Positions 8,340 through 19,000 of a stretch of DNA of 64,000 nt are shown here, piece after piece. Source of the stretch: Candidatus Hydrogenedentota bacterium (GTDB taxonomy: Bacteria; Hydrogenedentota; Hydrogenedentia; Hydrogenedentales; CAITNO01); contig CAITNO010000035.1 in the NCBI GenBank assembly GCA_903893795.1, forward strand, positions 62,001 through 126,000, in the 5' to 3' direction. Position numbers and translations under genes: made by a program. The notes under the pieces were generated by a model. That model saw only the letters and a list, made by a program, of their open reading frames with translations, was not told the DNA's origin and did not search any database. Positions within the stretch are counted from its first letter, which is position 1, and every line of letters starts with the position of its first letter.

Positions 8340-9172
8340 AGAACACTTGGGCCATCTGCAAGCGTGAATTTCTGAGCTTCTTTACCACCCCCATCGGCTA
8401 CGTGGTGGTGGGAGTGTTTGCCCTCATTTCGGGGTTGGCCTTCGTGCTTTCCCTCATGACCTATTCGAAAATGTCGATTGAACCCGCCGCCTACGGGTAC
8501 ACCTCGGTGCCCAGTTTTGGCGAGACGTTCCTGAGCCCCTATCTGGTGTTCAATGGCATCCTCATCATGTTCCTGTCGCCCTTGATGACGATGCGGCTGC
8601 TCGCCGAAGAGCGGCACCGGGGCACCATCGAACTCCTGCTGACCTATCCGTTGCGCGACCGCGAGATCATTTTCGGCAAATACCTGGCGGCGGTGGGGAT
8701 GCTGCTGGTGATGATGTGCGTCATTGCCGTTCACCTGACGGTGGTGGGGCGTTTTGCCCCGCTGGAGCCCGCGGTGCTGGTGTTCGGCGTGCTCACCGTG
8801 GTGCTCATGGGCATGGCCTTCCTGGCCATGGGCCTGTTTGTGTCTTCCGTGACGCGCAGCCAGATCACATCGGGCACACTCACCTTCGGCGTCAACTTGG
8901 TAATGTACGTGGTGGGCAACATCGGCGAGAAACTGCCCTCCAAGAACCCCACGCCTGAGGCGTGGCCCGAGACCGTCCGCAATGCGCTGGGCGGAACCTA
9001 CGCGCTATTTCGCGGGCTGGTGATGGAGTTGCCCCTGGACAAACATGCCAAGGACATGGCCCTGGGCGTGGTTGCGCCCAAGGATGTGGGCTATTACCTG
9101 CTGTTCACCGCATTTTTTCTGTTCCTGACGTTCCGCGCGCTCGAGAGCCGCCATTGGAGGGGCAAGTCATGA
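8336..9172 (+). CDS. GldF-type ABC-2 transporter permease
   Basis: A 278-residue inner-membrane permease with about six TM helices. It opens with MKNTWAICKREFLSFFTTPIGYV, a typical ABC-2/GldF start with the coupling helix KREFLSFFTTPIG. It then has the conserved MTMRLLAEERHRGTIELLLTYP segment (LAEE and the GTIELL helix contact the ATPase). The ATG at 8336 sits in the ATGA overlap with the ATPase stop. The ORF is open far upstream in this frame, but that part lies inside the ATPase gene and is not coding here. It overlaps the next gene by ATGA at 9169-9172. Substrate unknown. Confidence 0.93.
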   Translation: MKNTWAICKREFLSFFTTPIGYVVVGVFALISGLAFVLSLMTYSKMSIEPAAYGYTSVPSFGETFLSPYLVFNGILIMFLSPLMTMRLLAEERHRGTIELLLTYPLRDREIIFGKYLAAVGMLLVMMCVIAVHLTVVGRFAPLEPAVLVFGVLTVVLMGMAFLAMGLFVSSVTRSQITSGTLTFGVNLVMYVVGNIGEKLPSKNPTPEAWPETVRNALGGTYALFRGLVMELPLDKHAKDMALGVVAPKDVGYYLLFTAFFLFLTFRALESRHWRGKS

Positions 9173-10839
9173 ACACGTGGCGGCGCTGGACCGGACTGGG
9201 CGCGCTGCTGCTGCTGGCGGCGGCCTTCAATGTCCTTTTCTGGACCGAGAACATGTTTGTTTCGTCGGTGCTGATTCCGCTTGCGGGCGGACTGGTGCTG
9301 GGCGTCGGATGGCTGGCGGGGGTGCTCGTGGCGGTGGCCCGGCCGGGCGCGCTGGAGGGGCGCACCGTCGGCGGACTCAATGCGGTGGTCTCTTCTGTCG
9401 TGTTTCTGGGCATCTGCGTGGTGCTCTACATGTTTCTGCAGTCTTCGAAAGTGTCCTGGGACCTGACGCAGGAGGGGCGGCGCGAATTGTCGCCGTTGAC
9501 GCAGCAGGTGCTGCGCAATATCAATTCACCGGTGGAGGTGACCTGCTTCTTCCTGCGCGTGGACGACGAACTGGTGGTGATCGCCCGCGAAAAGACGCGC
9601 CGTTTCCTCGATCAGTGCCGGCAGTACACCGACCAGATCAAGGTCGAAGAGCTGGATCCGACCGTTGACCGGGCGCGGCTGGAGGCCATGAACATCACCC
9701 ACGCCTCGGTGCAGGGCACGGTGGTCGTCAAATCCAACGGCAAGCAGCGGGTTATTCTGCTCAGCGGGGGAAGCCCCCGCCTCGAGGAGCGCGAGTTCAC
9801 CAACGCGCTCATCAACGTGCTGCGCGACGCGCAGCCCAAGGTCTATTTCCTGACCGGGCACAAGGAGCGCGACGTTCAGGACGAGAAAGGCGAAGAGGGC
9901 GCCGCGATGTTCGCCAAGCTGCTGGCCGGCGAGTCCTACCAGGTGGACCGGCTGGTGGTGAAGCTCTCCGACCCCCAGGTGCCGGCCGACTGCGACGTGC
10001 TGGTCATCGACAATCTGAAATCGGACCTGCACCCGCTCGAAATGGAGGCGGTGGACAAGTTTGTCTCCGCGGGCGGTCGCCTGCTGGTGCTGCTGGACCC
10101 ATGGCGCAGCGTCACGCCCGGCTACGGCGGCGGCGAACAACTCCGGCCCTGGCTGGAGAAACGTTTCGGCGTCAAGGTGGGCAGCGACATAGTAATCACC
10201 GACAAGTCGGACAACATTTGGCAGCTTGAACTTTCCAACGACGCAAAGGCTTTCGACAAGACTGAAGAAGGCTTCATGCAGTTCCACGGCTGTTTCAACG
10301 CCCAACATCCCATCACCCGCAATTTCGACCAGACCGTGCTGCTCAAGGCGGTGCGCAGCGTTGACCTTTCGGAAAAGCCCCCCGAGGGGGTCGCCGGCGC
10401 CAACCTGCTGCGCAGCACACCCGATTTCTGGGCGGAAACGGACACGGAAAAACTGCTGACCACCGGCAAGGCCCGGCTCAACGAGGGCGAGCGCAAGGGC
10501 CCCATTCCCGTTGCCGTTGCCGTCACCCAGAAAGTGCCCGTTATCGGAAGCCCCAAGGGCCGCACCGACACCCGGGTGGTGGTGGTGGGCGATTCTGACT
10601 TCACCTCCAACACGCAGGTGGTGGTGCCGGGCAACCTCAATTTTGTGATGAACGTCTTTGCCTGGATGAACGAGAGCGAGGACCTTATCGCCATCCGCCC
10701 CACGGGGCACGAGGCGCGGCCCCTGGTGCTCTCCGACGAGCAACGCCGCACGGCCGCATGGGTCGGGGTGATGTTGATGCTGCAAATCGTGGTCGCCTGC
10801 GGCGCGGTAGTCTTCCTGCTTCGGAGAAAATATCAATGA
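9169..10839 (+). CDS. GldG-like auxiliary ABC transporter protein
   Basis: A 556-residue membrane-anchored protein: TM1 about 8-25, TM2 about 32-50, TM3 about 65-90, then a large periplasmic domain and a final TM at about 525-550 (TAAWVGVMLMLQIVVACGAVVFLL). The extracytoplasmic part has the GldG/ABC_transp_aux signature: WDLTQEGRRELSPLTQQVL, then VEVTCFFLR, VYFLTGHKERD, DCDVLVIDNL and GGRLLVLLDPW. The start at 9169 follows from the ATGA overlap and a good TM beginning. GldG-like proteins accompany GldA/GldF ABC-2 systems and are thought to form the periplasmic part of the exporter or motor. The stop overlaps the DUF4340 start (ATGA at 10836). Confidence 0.9.
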   Translation: MNTWRRWTGLGALLLLAAAFNVLFWTENMFVSSVLIPLAGGLVLGVGWLAGVLVAVARPGALEGRTVGGLNAVVSSVVFLGICVVLYMFLQSSKVSWDLTQEGRRELSPLTQQVLRNINSPVEVTCFFLRVDDELVVIAREKTRRFLDQCRQYTDQIKVEELDPTVDRARLEAMNITHASVQGTVVVKSNGKQRVILLSGGSPRLEEREFTNALINVLRDAQPKVYFLTGHKERDVQDEKGEEGAAMFAKLLAGESYQVDRLVVKLSDPQVPADCDVLVIDNLKSDLHPLEMEAVDKFVSAGGRLLVLLDPWRSVTPGYGGGEQLRPWLEKRFGVKVGSDIVITDKSDNIWQLELSNDAKAFDKTEEGFMQFHGCFNAQHPITRNFDQTVLLKAVRSVDLSEKPPEGVAGANLLRSTPDFWAETDTEKLLTTGKARLNEGERKGPIPVAVAVTQKVPVIGSPKGRTDTRVVVVGDSDFTSNTQVVVPGNLNFVMNVFAWMNESEDLIAIRPTGHEARPLVLSDEQRRTAAWVGVMLMLQIVVACGAVVFLLRRKYQ

Positions 10840-12704
10840 GGCCGCGTTCAACCATCGCGCTGGTGCTGCTGCTGGCCCTGCTCTGCGCCGCCTACTGGGG
10901 CATGCAGCATATGGACACGCACCGTGCCACCCTTGCGCAGCAGAGCAAGAAACTCTTTCAGTTCACGCCCGATGCGGTGCGGGCACTGACCATCCACCAG
11001 GTGAACGGCGTGCCCGTGACTGCCGAGCGCGACGCCGGGGGTGCCTGGCGCATCACCGCGCCCAACCCCACCATCCTTCCCCTGCAGCTTCTCTGGAACC
11101 GGGTTGCGGAGAAGTTCACGGCGCTCAACAACGAACGCACCGTGGCCGAAGCGCCGGGTGACCTCGCACAGTATGGCCTGGATGTGCCCCAACTCTCCGT
11201 GGAGGCCCGGGCAGACGGCACGGAGCCGGTGAAGATATTTGTGGGCGACGTTGAACCGACCCAGCGGTACCGCTATGCGCGGCTGGGAAACGGCCCCCTT
11301 TTTCTCATCGGCACGGACTCATTTTTCGAATTGAACCGCACCCTGGAAGACTTGCGCCACCGTTTTCTCGTGGATGACCGGGATGCCAACATCAACGAGG
11401 TGCAGTTCGCGTGGATTTGGACGGGCGACCAGCCCAGCGACCGGCCCGTGCCCCAGAATCCGCCGGAGGTGGGGGAGGAGTCCACGCTCATCCGCGTGGT
11501 GCGTGACAATCCAAAATCGCCCTGGAAAATGGTCGGCCCCATGGAGGCCGCAGCCAATCAGGAGGCCATTGACGCCTTTGTGAAGGAAGTGCAGTTTGCG
11601 ACGGGGCGCAGCTTTGTGGACAAGCCCGAGAACCTGTCCGACTACGGCCTGAAACCGGCCCGTGCCCGCATCACCGTCGTGGACGATCGCGGCGGCAAGG
11701 CACAGACGATCCTGCTGGGACGGATGGAGGACAAGGGCGAAAAAGGCGGAATGTATGTCCAGCACGTGGGACAGGACGCGGTGTTTCAGATAGACGCACA
11801 GTTGTGGACGCTCCTGCCCAAGAACCCGCTGCAGTGGCGCGAACGGCGCCTGCTGACGCGCCGCGTCAGCGAGGTCAACCGCCTCGAATTCAACGGCAAG
11901 GGCGAAACATTCACGCTTTCCAAGGGCGAAAAGGGTGAATGGAAACTGGAGGCGCCCACGCTTCAGGATGTCAACCAGTTCGCCGTTTCCGGATATTTGG
12001 CCATGTTCAAGGAACTGGGTGGCGACTCCTTCGCCGTGGGACCGCTCGCCGAATTCGGATTGGACAAACCCGAGACAACCATAGACCTGCACTACGAGGA
12101 CGGAAGCGCGGCCCAGATAAAGATTTCTCCGTCGACGAAGGAGCAGGGGCTCTATTACGCCACCCAGGACACCGGAGCCATCATGACGATCAAGGGCCTG
12201 GCGGCAGAGGCGCTTCTGGCCAAGAGTGATGCCTTCCGATCCCGCGAACTGCTCCGGTTCAACAAGGCCGATGCGACCCGGATGGAGTTCCAGTTTGAGA
12301 ATCTCGGGCTGGTCGTGGAGAAGCGGGACGGACAATGGGTGGTCACCGCGCCCGCAACAATTCACCTCGCCAACCAGTCCGATGCTGAGGCTATCCTGAC
12401 TGCCGTTTGTCCGCTCACGGCAACGCGGGTCGAAAACGAAACAACCCCGCAAGACTTGGAGCGGTATGGACTTATGAAACCGGTCTTCAGCTTCTATGCC
12501 ACCGTTCACGTCTCCGAAACAGGGCAGGATACCCGCTTTGGACAACTGCGTGTCGGCGGGGTGGCCCCCGACAATTCGCAGGAGCGTTACGCCATGGTGG
12601 ATGGGAAGAATGGTGTCTTCCGCATCAAGCAGGAGGTCGTCCAAAACGTCCGGGAAGCCCTGCGGGGCTTTCAACATACCGCGGAAGTGCCTGCTGGCAA
12701 ATAG
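10836..12704 (+). CDS. DUF4340 domain protein, fourth gene of the Gld-type operon
   Basis: A 622-residue protein with an N-terminal TM anchor or uncleaved signal (about 5-22, TIALVLLLALLCAAYWGMQ). Repeated DUF4340-type units follow; each has a strand pair, then a DxxxYGLxxP-like phrase: DLAQYGLDVPQLSVE, NLSDYGLKPARARIT, LAEFGLDKPETTID, DLERYGLMKPVFSF. That makes four repeats spaced about 130-180 residues. RRLLTRRVSEVNRLEFNGKGETF lies between the second and third. DUF4340 proteins typically follow GldG-like genes in this operon type and are presumed periplasmic partners of the exporter. The start overlaps the GldG-like stop. No clear terminator follows. Confidence 0.9.
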   Translation: MRPRSTIALVLLLALLCAAYWGMQHMDTHRATLAQQSKKLFQFTPDAVRALTIHQVNGVPVTAERDAGGAWRITAPNPTILPLQLLWNRVAEKFTALNNERTVAEAPGDLAQYGLDVPQLSVEARADGTEPVKIFVGDVEPTQRYRYARLGNGPLFLIGTDSFFELNRTLEDLRHRFLVDDRDANINEVQFAWIWTGDQPSDRPVPQNPPEVGEESTLIRVVRDNPKSPWKMVGPMEAAANQEAIDAFVKEVQFATGRSFVDKPENLSDYGLKPARARITVVDDRGGKAQTILLGRMEDKGEKGGMYVQHVGQDAVFQIDAQLWTLLPKNPLQWRERRLLTRRVSEVNRLEFNGKGETFTLSKGEKGEWKLEAPTLQDVNQFAVSGYLAMFKELGGDSFAVGPLAEFGLDKPETTIDLHYEDGSAAQIKISPSTKEQGLYYATQDTGAIMTIKGLAAEALLAKSDAFRSRELLRFNKADATRMEFQFENLGLVVEKRDGQWVVTAPATIHLANQSDAEAILTAVCPLTATRVENETTPQDLERYGLMKPVFSFYATVHVSETGQDTRFGQLRVGGVAPDNSQERYAMVDGKNGVFRIKQEVVQNVREALRGFQHTAEVPAGK

Positions 12705-12800
12705 TGATTACTTGACAAATAATGAGAAATATATGTCCGGAAGGGCCTTGCAATTTCTGCGTGGAAATGACGGGGTCGGATGCCGAAAAACACTTCTCTA

Positions 12801-12829
12801 TTGACACTTTCCTCCGGCTATGCTATAAA
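12801..12829 (+). promoter_or_regulatory. Strong sigma70-like promoter for the 3745-residue secreted protein
   Basis: A consensus -35 TTGACA (12801-12806) and TATAAA (12824-12829) are 17 bases apart, with TGC just before the -10 (extended -10). Transcription would start near 12836, giving a leader of about 225 bases. That leader holds GCGACC...GGTCGC and CGCGCGG...CCGCGCG hairpins and a possible small ORF. Confidence 0.75.
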
Positions 12830-12854
12830 TCGTGACATATAGTCGGGGAATTCT

Positions 12855-13064
12855 ATGAAGTCCGAGCAGTCGGCAGTAACACAGCGGCTTGGAGTTGCGT
12901 CCGGCGACCGTTCTGGTCGCGGGAAAACTCTTGTCGTTTTTCACGGTGCGTCGCGCGGTTCCGCGCGGTGCGCGGTAAGGTTGTTTATGACGGGGCTATA
13001 CCGGTTGCCGCAGCGCCATGCAGGCGTCGCGGACCGGTTTGCTTTTGGGAGAACGGTACTGTGA
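12855..13064 (+). CDS. Possible 69-residue leader ORF coupled to the giant secreted protein gene
   Basis: An ATG at 12855 follows GGGGAA and opens a 69-codon frame. Its TGA (13062-13064) overlaps the GTG start of the giant gene (GTGA), the same coupling geometry used elsewhere in this window. The protein is Arg/Ala/Gly-rich with no recognisable motif, and its third-codon-position GC is lower than in neighbouring genes. It may be a leader peptide or chance. Confidence 0.25.
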   Translation: MKSEQSAVTQRLGVASGDRSGRGKTLVVFHGASRGSARCAVRLFMTGLYRLPQRHAGVADRFAFGRTVL

Positions 13065-16000
13065 GCAAGCGATTCGGCGGAATGGTCGGGATGGCCCTGA
13101 TGGGTCTCGTGGTGATCGGCCTTGGAGGCGCGGTCTTCCTGCAGGCGCATGCCCCCGGCGCGCTGACCGCGGCGGCACCCCATGCCGGGAGGGGGCCGCT
13201 CGTGGCCTTCTCGGCGGACAATGCCACCCTTGCCGGCCTGCTGGCGCACAGCGCGGCATCGGGCGCCCTAAGCTGCAACAATCCGCAGGGCAACGTTAAC
13301 TGGGAACTGAGCGTGGTTCCCAATCCGGTGAAGCCCGCCACGCAGTTTTCGCTGGGGTTGAGCGCTTTCGACGCCGCTTCGAGCGCCGAGCTTCGCGTGA
13401 ATCGGGCCGCCTATTATTACAAGGCGGCAACCGTGGCCAAATACAAGCTTTGGCTGCAGGACAGCCTCACCTACGCCAAGCCGAACGCGGACAATGTGTC
13501 CATAAATCTTGCCCAGCCGCTGGATGCCGTGATTGCCCTGCCGTTGGTTTCAGACACGTCGGAAACGGCGGGCTTCTATGACGTATTCGTCGAGGCGACC
13601 TGTTTGCGCAACGGGGCTTCGGTGGTTTGCGGCCCCCTCCAGTTCGTTGAGTATCTGCAGGTCTTTGACACTCCCACCGCGAGCTTTGAGGTGAAGGACT
13701 ACACCGTCGCCGGCCAGGCGGTGATTCCCGCCGGCGACTGGACGCCGCTGTTCGGCTTCAACATGAAATACCCCAGCGGAAACGTTGCCCCGCGTGTGCT
13801 GACCAAGCTGATCTTTGAATTCGCGGGCGGCCTCACGCCGGACATGTTCCGTGATTTTGCCCTGTTCAAGCTTGCGAACGAGGATCTTCCCAGCGACAAC
13901 GCCGCTGTGCAGACCCGCCTAGGCCTGTATGACGCCACCCAGACACTAACGAGCAACGCCTTAATTTTTGCCAAATGGGACAGCCACGGCTGGCCTTTCG
14001 AGATGCCCATCAGCAAGTCCCCGACGGGGCCCAACGCCTTCGCGTGGAACTACAGCGTGGACGATCTTGAATACGACCTGAGCCCCTGTGTGGACCCCGT
14101 CGGCCTGGGCTTCCCGATTGATGAGCGGCTGCCGGACGAGCGAAAGTACCGGACGCCCCTGGGTTTGCTGGACACCGGTTTCAGCGACATCGGCCCCAAG
14201 ATCGACGATAAGAAATGGATAGTCAACGCAGCCGACAAGGGCAACTCGTACATTGTGTGCGCACGGATGTCCCAGTCCCTGCGTTCCCAGACGAGCGTGG
14301 CCGTCACGGTGCACAAGGCCGTGATGCAGCCATATTTCTTTGACAGCACGGCGAAGAAGTGGCGGATTCAGGCGGCGCCCATGGACGCCAACGGGAAGAT
14401 GGTGGACTCCTATAACCCCGACTTCTTCAGCGGGACGACCAGCGTTTCGACGGGGGGCGGCTACACCTCGGTGTTTGATGTGTTTGATCCGCGCGGGGGC
14501 GCGGAGGCGCACAACAACCTCAATCTGTGGAACCATCCGATCACCATGTACACCCCGGTGCCGGGCTTTGCCCGTCCACGCTGGGATCTGGCCAGCCAGA
14601 CGGTGCAGTTTGTGGGCGGCGAATTGATGGACATGCGCCAGCTTTTCTCCGTTGAGTCGTGGGTCAACGTGCTGGGCATCAACGCGGACGGATATGCCTG
14701 GGACCAGCCCATGGAGCTTAACTTGGTGTTCACTGATGTGGGCGGTGACCCGTTCGCGCCGCCGGGCAACGGCGGCTTTGATCCGAGAACCGGACTAGAA
14801 ACGTTCACACTGAAACAGCAGGGCGGCGCCCACACGGCCGTTGGCGAGGATTACGCGTTCAACGGCGTCTGGGTGTGGTACGACAACAACGCGAACGGAG
14901 TGTTCGATCCACCCACGCCGAACGGTGCCAGGGGGGTGACCTTCAACGACCATCCCATGGTGCCCATGATTCGGCCGGATCCGTCGCAGAGCCATTTGGT
15001 GAACCCGGGCAACTACCAGTGGGAGTATGAGCCCTTCCCGCCTGGCGGCGGCGATCCGTGGTGGAAAATTCGGATCGACTTGGGCGAGTACCTCAACGGA
15101 AAGGATTTGAACCCGGCCACGAGCGGACGCCGCCGCGTGGACAACAACGACCAGCCCCTCGGCTATATGACCCATCCGGTCAAGGATCCCGTTGTGGCGG
15201 ACTACTTCGTGGTCATGCGTGCGGACAGCGGGTTTACCGACGTGTCCGGGCTTCCCGGTGACGGCGTCGGCATCAACCTGGGTGCCGACACGAGGGTGTT
15301 CATGGAGCCGCGCCGCTGGAACCCGCGCAATACCGGGCATTGGGACGGCGGCATGCTGTTCCGCAGCCAGGTGTTCGAACTCATCAAAGAAATCACGGAT
15401 GGGAGCGCGCAGTTCCCCAACGGGCCCAAATACATTCCGGGCCAGACCGAGCAGCCCGACCTCTTTTACGTGTGGCAGGACTTCGATGTCTGGCAGACTT
15501 CCTGTCCGGCCGGCGCGATGCCCTGTCCGACGAACCAGTATTCACACTTCCCGTGGTGGACCGAGCGCACCCACACCCAAGACACGGTGAAGCCCCTGCG
15601 CTGCGGCGCCGAGGTGCATGACTTGGTGCTGACCTACAGCTCGGACAACCGTTACGGCAAGATTACGCCCATTATGGTCGGCCAAAACTTGGTCCGATTC
15701 TTCTATTTCAACGAGATCGATCCCTCCACCGGGACGACACGCCAGTATCTCCTTGAGGATCGTCCGACCTACGGCCACATGGAGTTCTTTCCCAAGAATG
15801 CCTACCGAAGCGAGTTGAGCATCTGGACGGACCCGGCGTTTATTGACTACAACCTGATCGTCGATCCCGCCAATCCCCAGCCGGCGATCGGCTCGGTGCC
15901 GTTCTATCTGCAGGAACTCTGGGACTATTTTGGGATCAATGAACTGCGTTCGCCGGCCGGGTACAACGCGGGCGTCAGCAGCGACCTGTCCGCCTATCTC

Positions 16001-19000
16001 TCTTCCGCCGACAGCCTGACGGACATCCAGTACGCTTTTGAAACGGTTCCGTTCCAGTTGGCGGGTGATGCGATCGACGCGCAGCTCAAGGATCCGCGCT
16101 CCACCTACTTCCCGAACCCGCACTGGCAGCCGACGCTGCCGCGCTACAGCACCTGGGCGGGATACCAGTCTGGGCAGGCGGTAACCGCTTGGGGCGAAAC
16201 GAGCCAGTGCTACCTGGCCAGTGAGGGTGCCAAGCCCAACGGCGAATACATGATTCCGGGCGACAGCAACGCCGAGGCCAACTATGAGGACGACGACTAT
16301 GCGTTTGTGGTCGGCGACATCCGTTTCCCGGCGACGCTGTCCCTTCCGGGCGATCTGAGCGGCAAGTGGTTGGTGGACCAGATGGGCGGCCGCTATTACA
16401 TCGTCTCGAACAACGGCAACACGCTGCATCTGCGGCATGGGCACGGGGCCTACTTGGATGTAGGGGCGAATGTGCCGGACTACCCCTTCCAGGTTCCCGT
16501 CGGCCCGGCCGGCGCCGTGCAGCGCGGCCGGTGGCAGATTGTGGAGGACACGCTGCTGCGCGGCACCTATCCGCGCATAGAGGACTGGGCGCCGGAGAAT
16601 CTCAAAGTTCAAAAGAACGCCTGGGCGGCGCGACTGCTCAAGCAATACATTTCGCCCGATTCCGAGCCGATAGCCATGCTCGGCATCAATGTCTGCGGCA
16701 CCGACGACCCTGCGGTAAACAGTTACAGCCCGATCGGGCTAAACAGCATCGCCGTGGCTTTCTGGGGGCCGGAGTTTGATCCCTCCCAACTGGCCGGGCT
16801 TGACGCGAACGGTGAGTTGTACACTTCCGGGGTGCTGCTTTATGAGAACAGCTACAGCGCGGGCTTCAGCGGCGTGTTTGACGGGCCCATCTTCAGCGAC
16901 CTGTCCCCGGTGCCGGTGTTCCGCGACCGCATTGTCCCGCTCGAACAGGCTTCGCTTCAGTGGGCGGAGAGTCCGGAACCCATTGATCTCGACGGCGATT
17001 TCCAGGCCGATGATCTCAGCGGCGACGGCGTGGTATTCTTGGGCGACCCCAAGAATGCGGCGGATGTGGCCAAGCTGACCGCGGCCGACCGGGCCAAGTG
17101 GGACGGGCTGTCTGATCTCGCCTGGGTGGTGGAATTGCGCCCGCGAGCGAAGTGGCTGGTGCCGTACCGCGACGCGCGCGTGGACGGTGTTGCGAGCTCG
17201 AAGAGCGCCGGAAGCAAGCTTTTCGGAACGAACTGGCCCAGTTTCTGGACCAAGACGCCGACCTTGCTTGACCTTGCAGACTTGACGTCCGGTGCCGACA
17301 AGGGCCTTGATCCCGCCGGCGGGAACGCCGGCGACGATCTCTTTGTGGTGGTGCGCACCTCGAAGGATGCCAAGGCGTTCTCCGAATTCCGCGCCATGAT
17401 TCCGGCGAAACTGCCGACGCGCACCCCGGCGGCGCGCACGGTGGGCGGCATTCAGATGTCACCGCGCTCCTACAACGTGGTGGACACGGTCACCAAGCCG
17501 AGTCCCGAAGAGGGCGCGGTGCAGGACTTCTATGGCCATGACATGCTTCCGGCCAGCGTTTACACCCAAGTGACCGACCTGACGCCGGCCTTGATTCCCA
17601 CGGCCGGGGCGGGCCCCGTGATCCAGCCCGGCGGGCTGGAGGCGGCGGTGCTCGGTATAGACAGCTCCGTGAACCGTCCGGAGAACATAGCGGCCAAGGG
17701 CGCGGGCACCGGAGCGCAGGCGGGCGCGAACACCTTCACTGTGGCGGACACCGATGTGACCGCCCCGGCGGACAGCATTTACTACCTCAAGGGACAGGGC
17801 TGGACTCCCGAAACGGTCGGGCTGTATCTGATTGGCTACAGCGCGACCGCCGACATCAACGACTCCAGAATTGAGGCCTATGAGATTGTTACGCCGACTG
17901 GACAGTCAGGCCGTCAACTGACGTTGCGCGCGGGCGTTCCGCGTGCGGACAAACCTTGGTTTGTGGTCAAGGATCCGACCTTCCTCGAGCAGGTGGTCGT
18001 CGAGTTCTACGACTACAACCGCACCGGGAGGTTTGACCTGCAGAGCGACCTGCTGCCGTTCAACTTTGAGGACCCGTACAACGGGCAATACAGCGGCGTG
18101 GCGCTCTACCGTGACAACGATTCCCATCCGCTGAACCGCAACGGCGTGTTTGACCCGCCGATCCGTGACGCCAACGGCAAAGTGACGGAATACATCGACC
18201 TTCCCGTGCCACTGGACGCGCCGCCCATACTGCTGGGCACCGTCGGCGGGGAGCCCGAGTACCAAGTGAAGTTTGTGTTCTCCACGCCGGGCACCGACAA
18301 CCTGGTCGGCCGCGACACCAAGGCGTATGAGACACAGACGCGCCACCGCCAGTGGGTGCCGCAGACCACCGGCCTGACGATGTCGGACGCCAACTTTGGC
18401 CCCGATTTCTTTCTCGTGGTGCGGCCCTCGAACCAGATGGCGCTGGGAGACCAATTCCAGGCCGCGATTGTGTCCTGGGGTCCGAACACGCCCAGCGAGC
18501 CCGACCCGGACAATTTCTCGGTGTCGCTGACGCCGGGCCAGCCTTCGGGCCAGCATCAGGACGAATTCGACACCTTCTCCGAATTCCCGTGGGGCAGCCG
18601 CGCCATCGGCTACATCACAATGTTCCAGAAGCCGCAGCCGGTTTACTACTGGGGCTTTGACAAGCTAAAAGGCCGACCAGTGCCGCGCGAGGACGTGGAC
18701 CGCAGCCAGGACCCGGGCCAGGACGGCCAAGGGTCCGCCTACGCGGTGCGCAACTGGGTGCGCACGAACCCGGCCTCTCTGGCCACCCGTACCCTTCCCG
18801 TCACCTCCCTGGCACCGCCCCAGTTGGACTTCGTGGGCGTGCCCACCCGGCAGGTGGTCGGCGGCGACGTGCAGTTCACCCTGCTGGGCGTGTCAAACAT
18901 CGGTTCGGTCAAGTGGAATTTCGGCGACAACACCACGTCCACGGAAATCAATCCGGTTCACCAGTACGCCGCCGTGGGCCTGTACTCGGTCAACGTGACG

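Noticed and set aside
12836-13060. Riboswitch in the leader of the giant gene
   Set aside because: No match by eye to cobalamin, TPP, SAM, cyclic-di-GMP or other conserved cores; only simple hairpins are visible.
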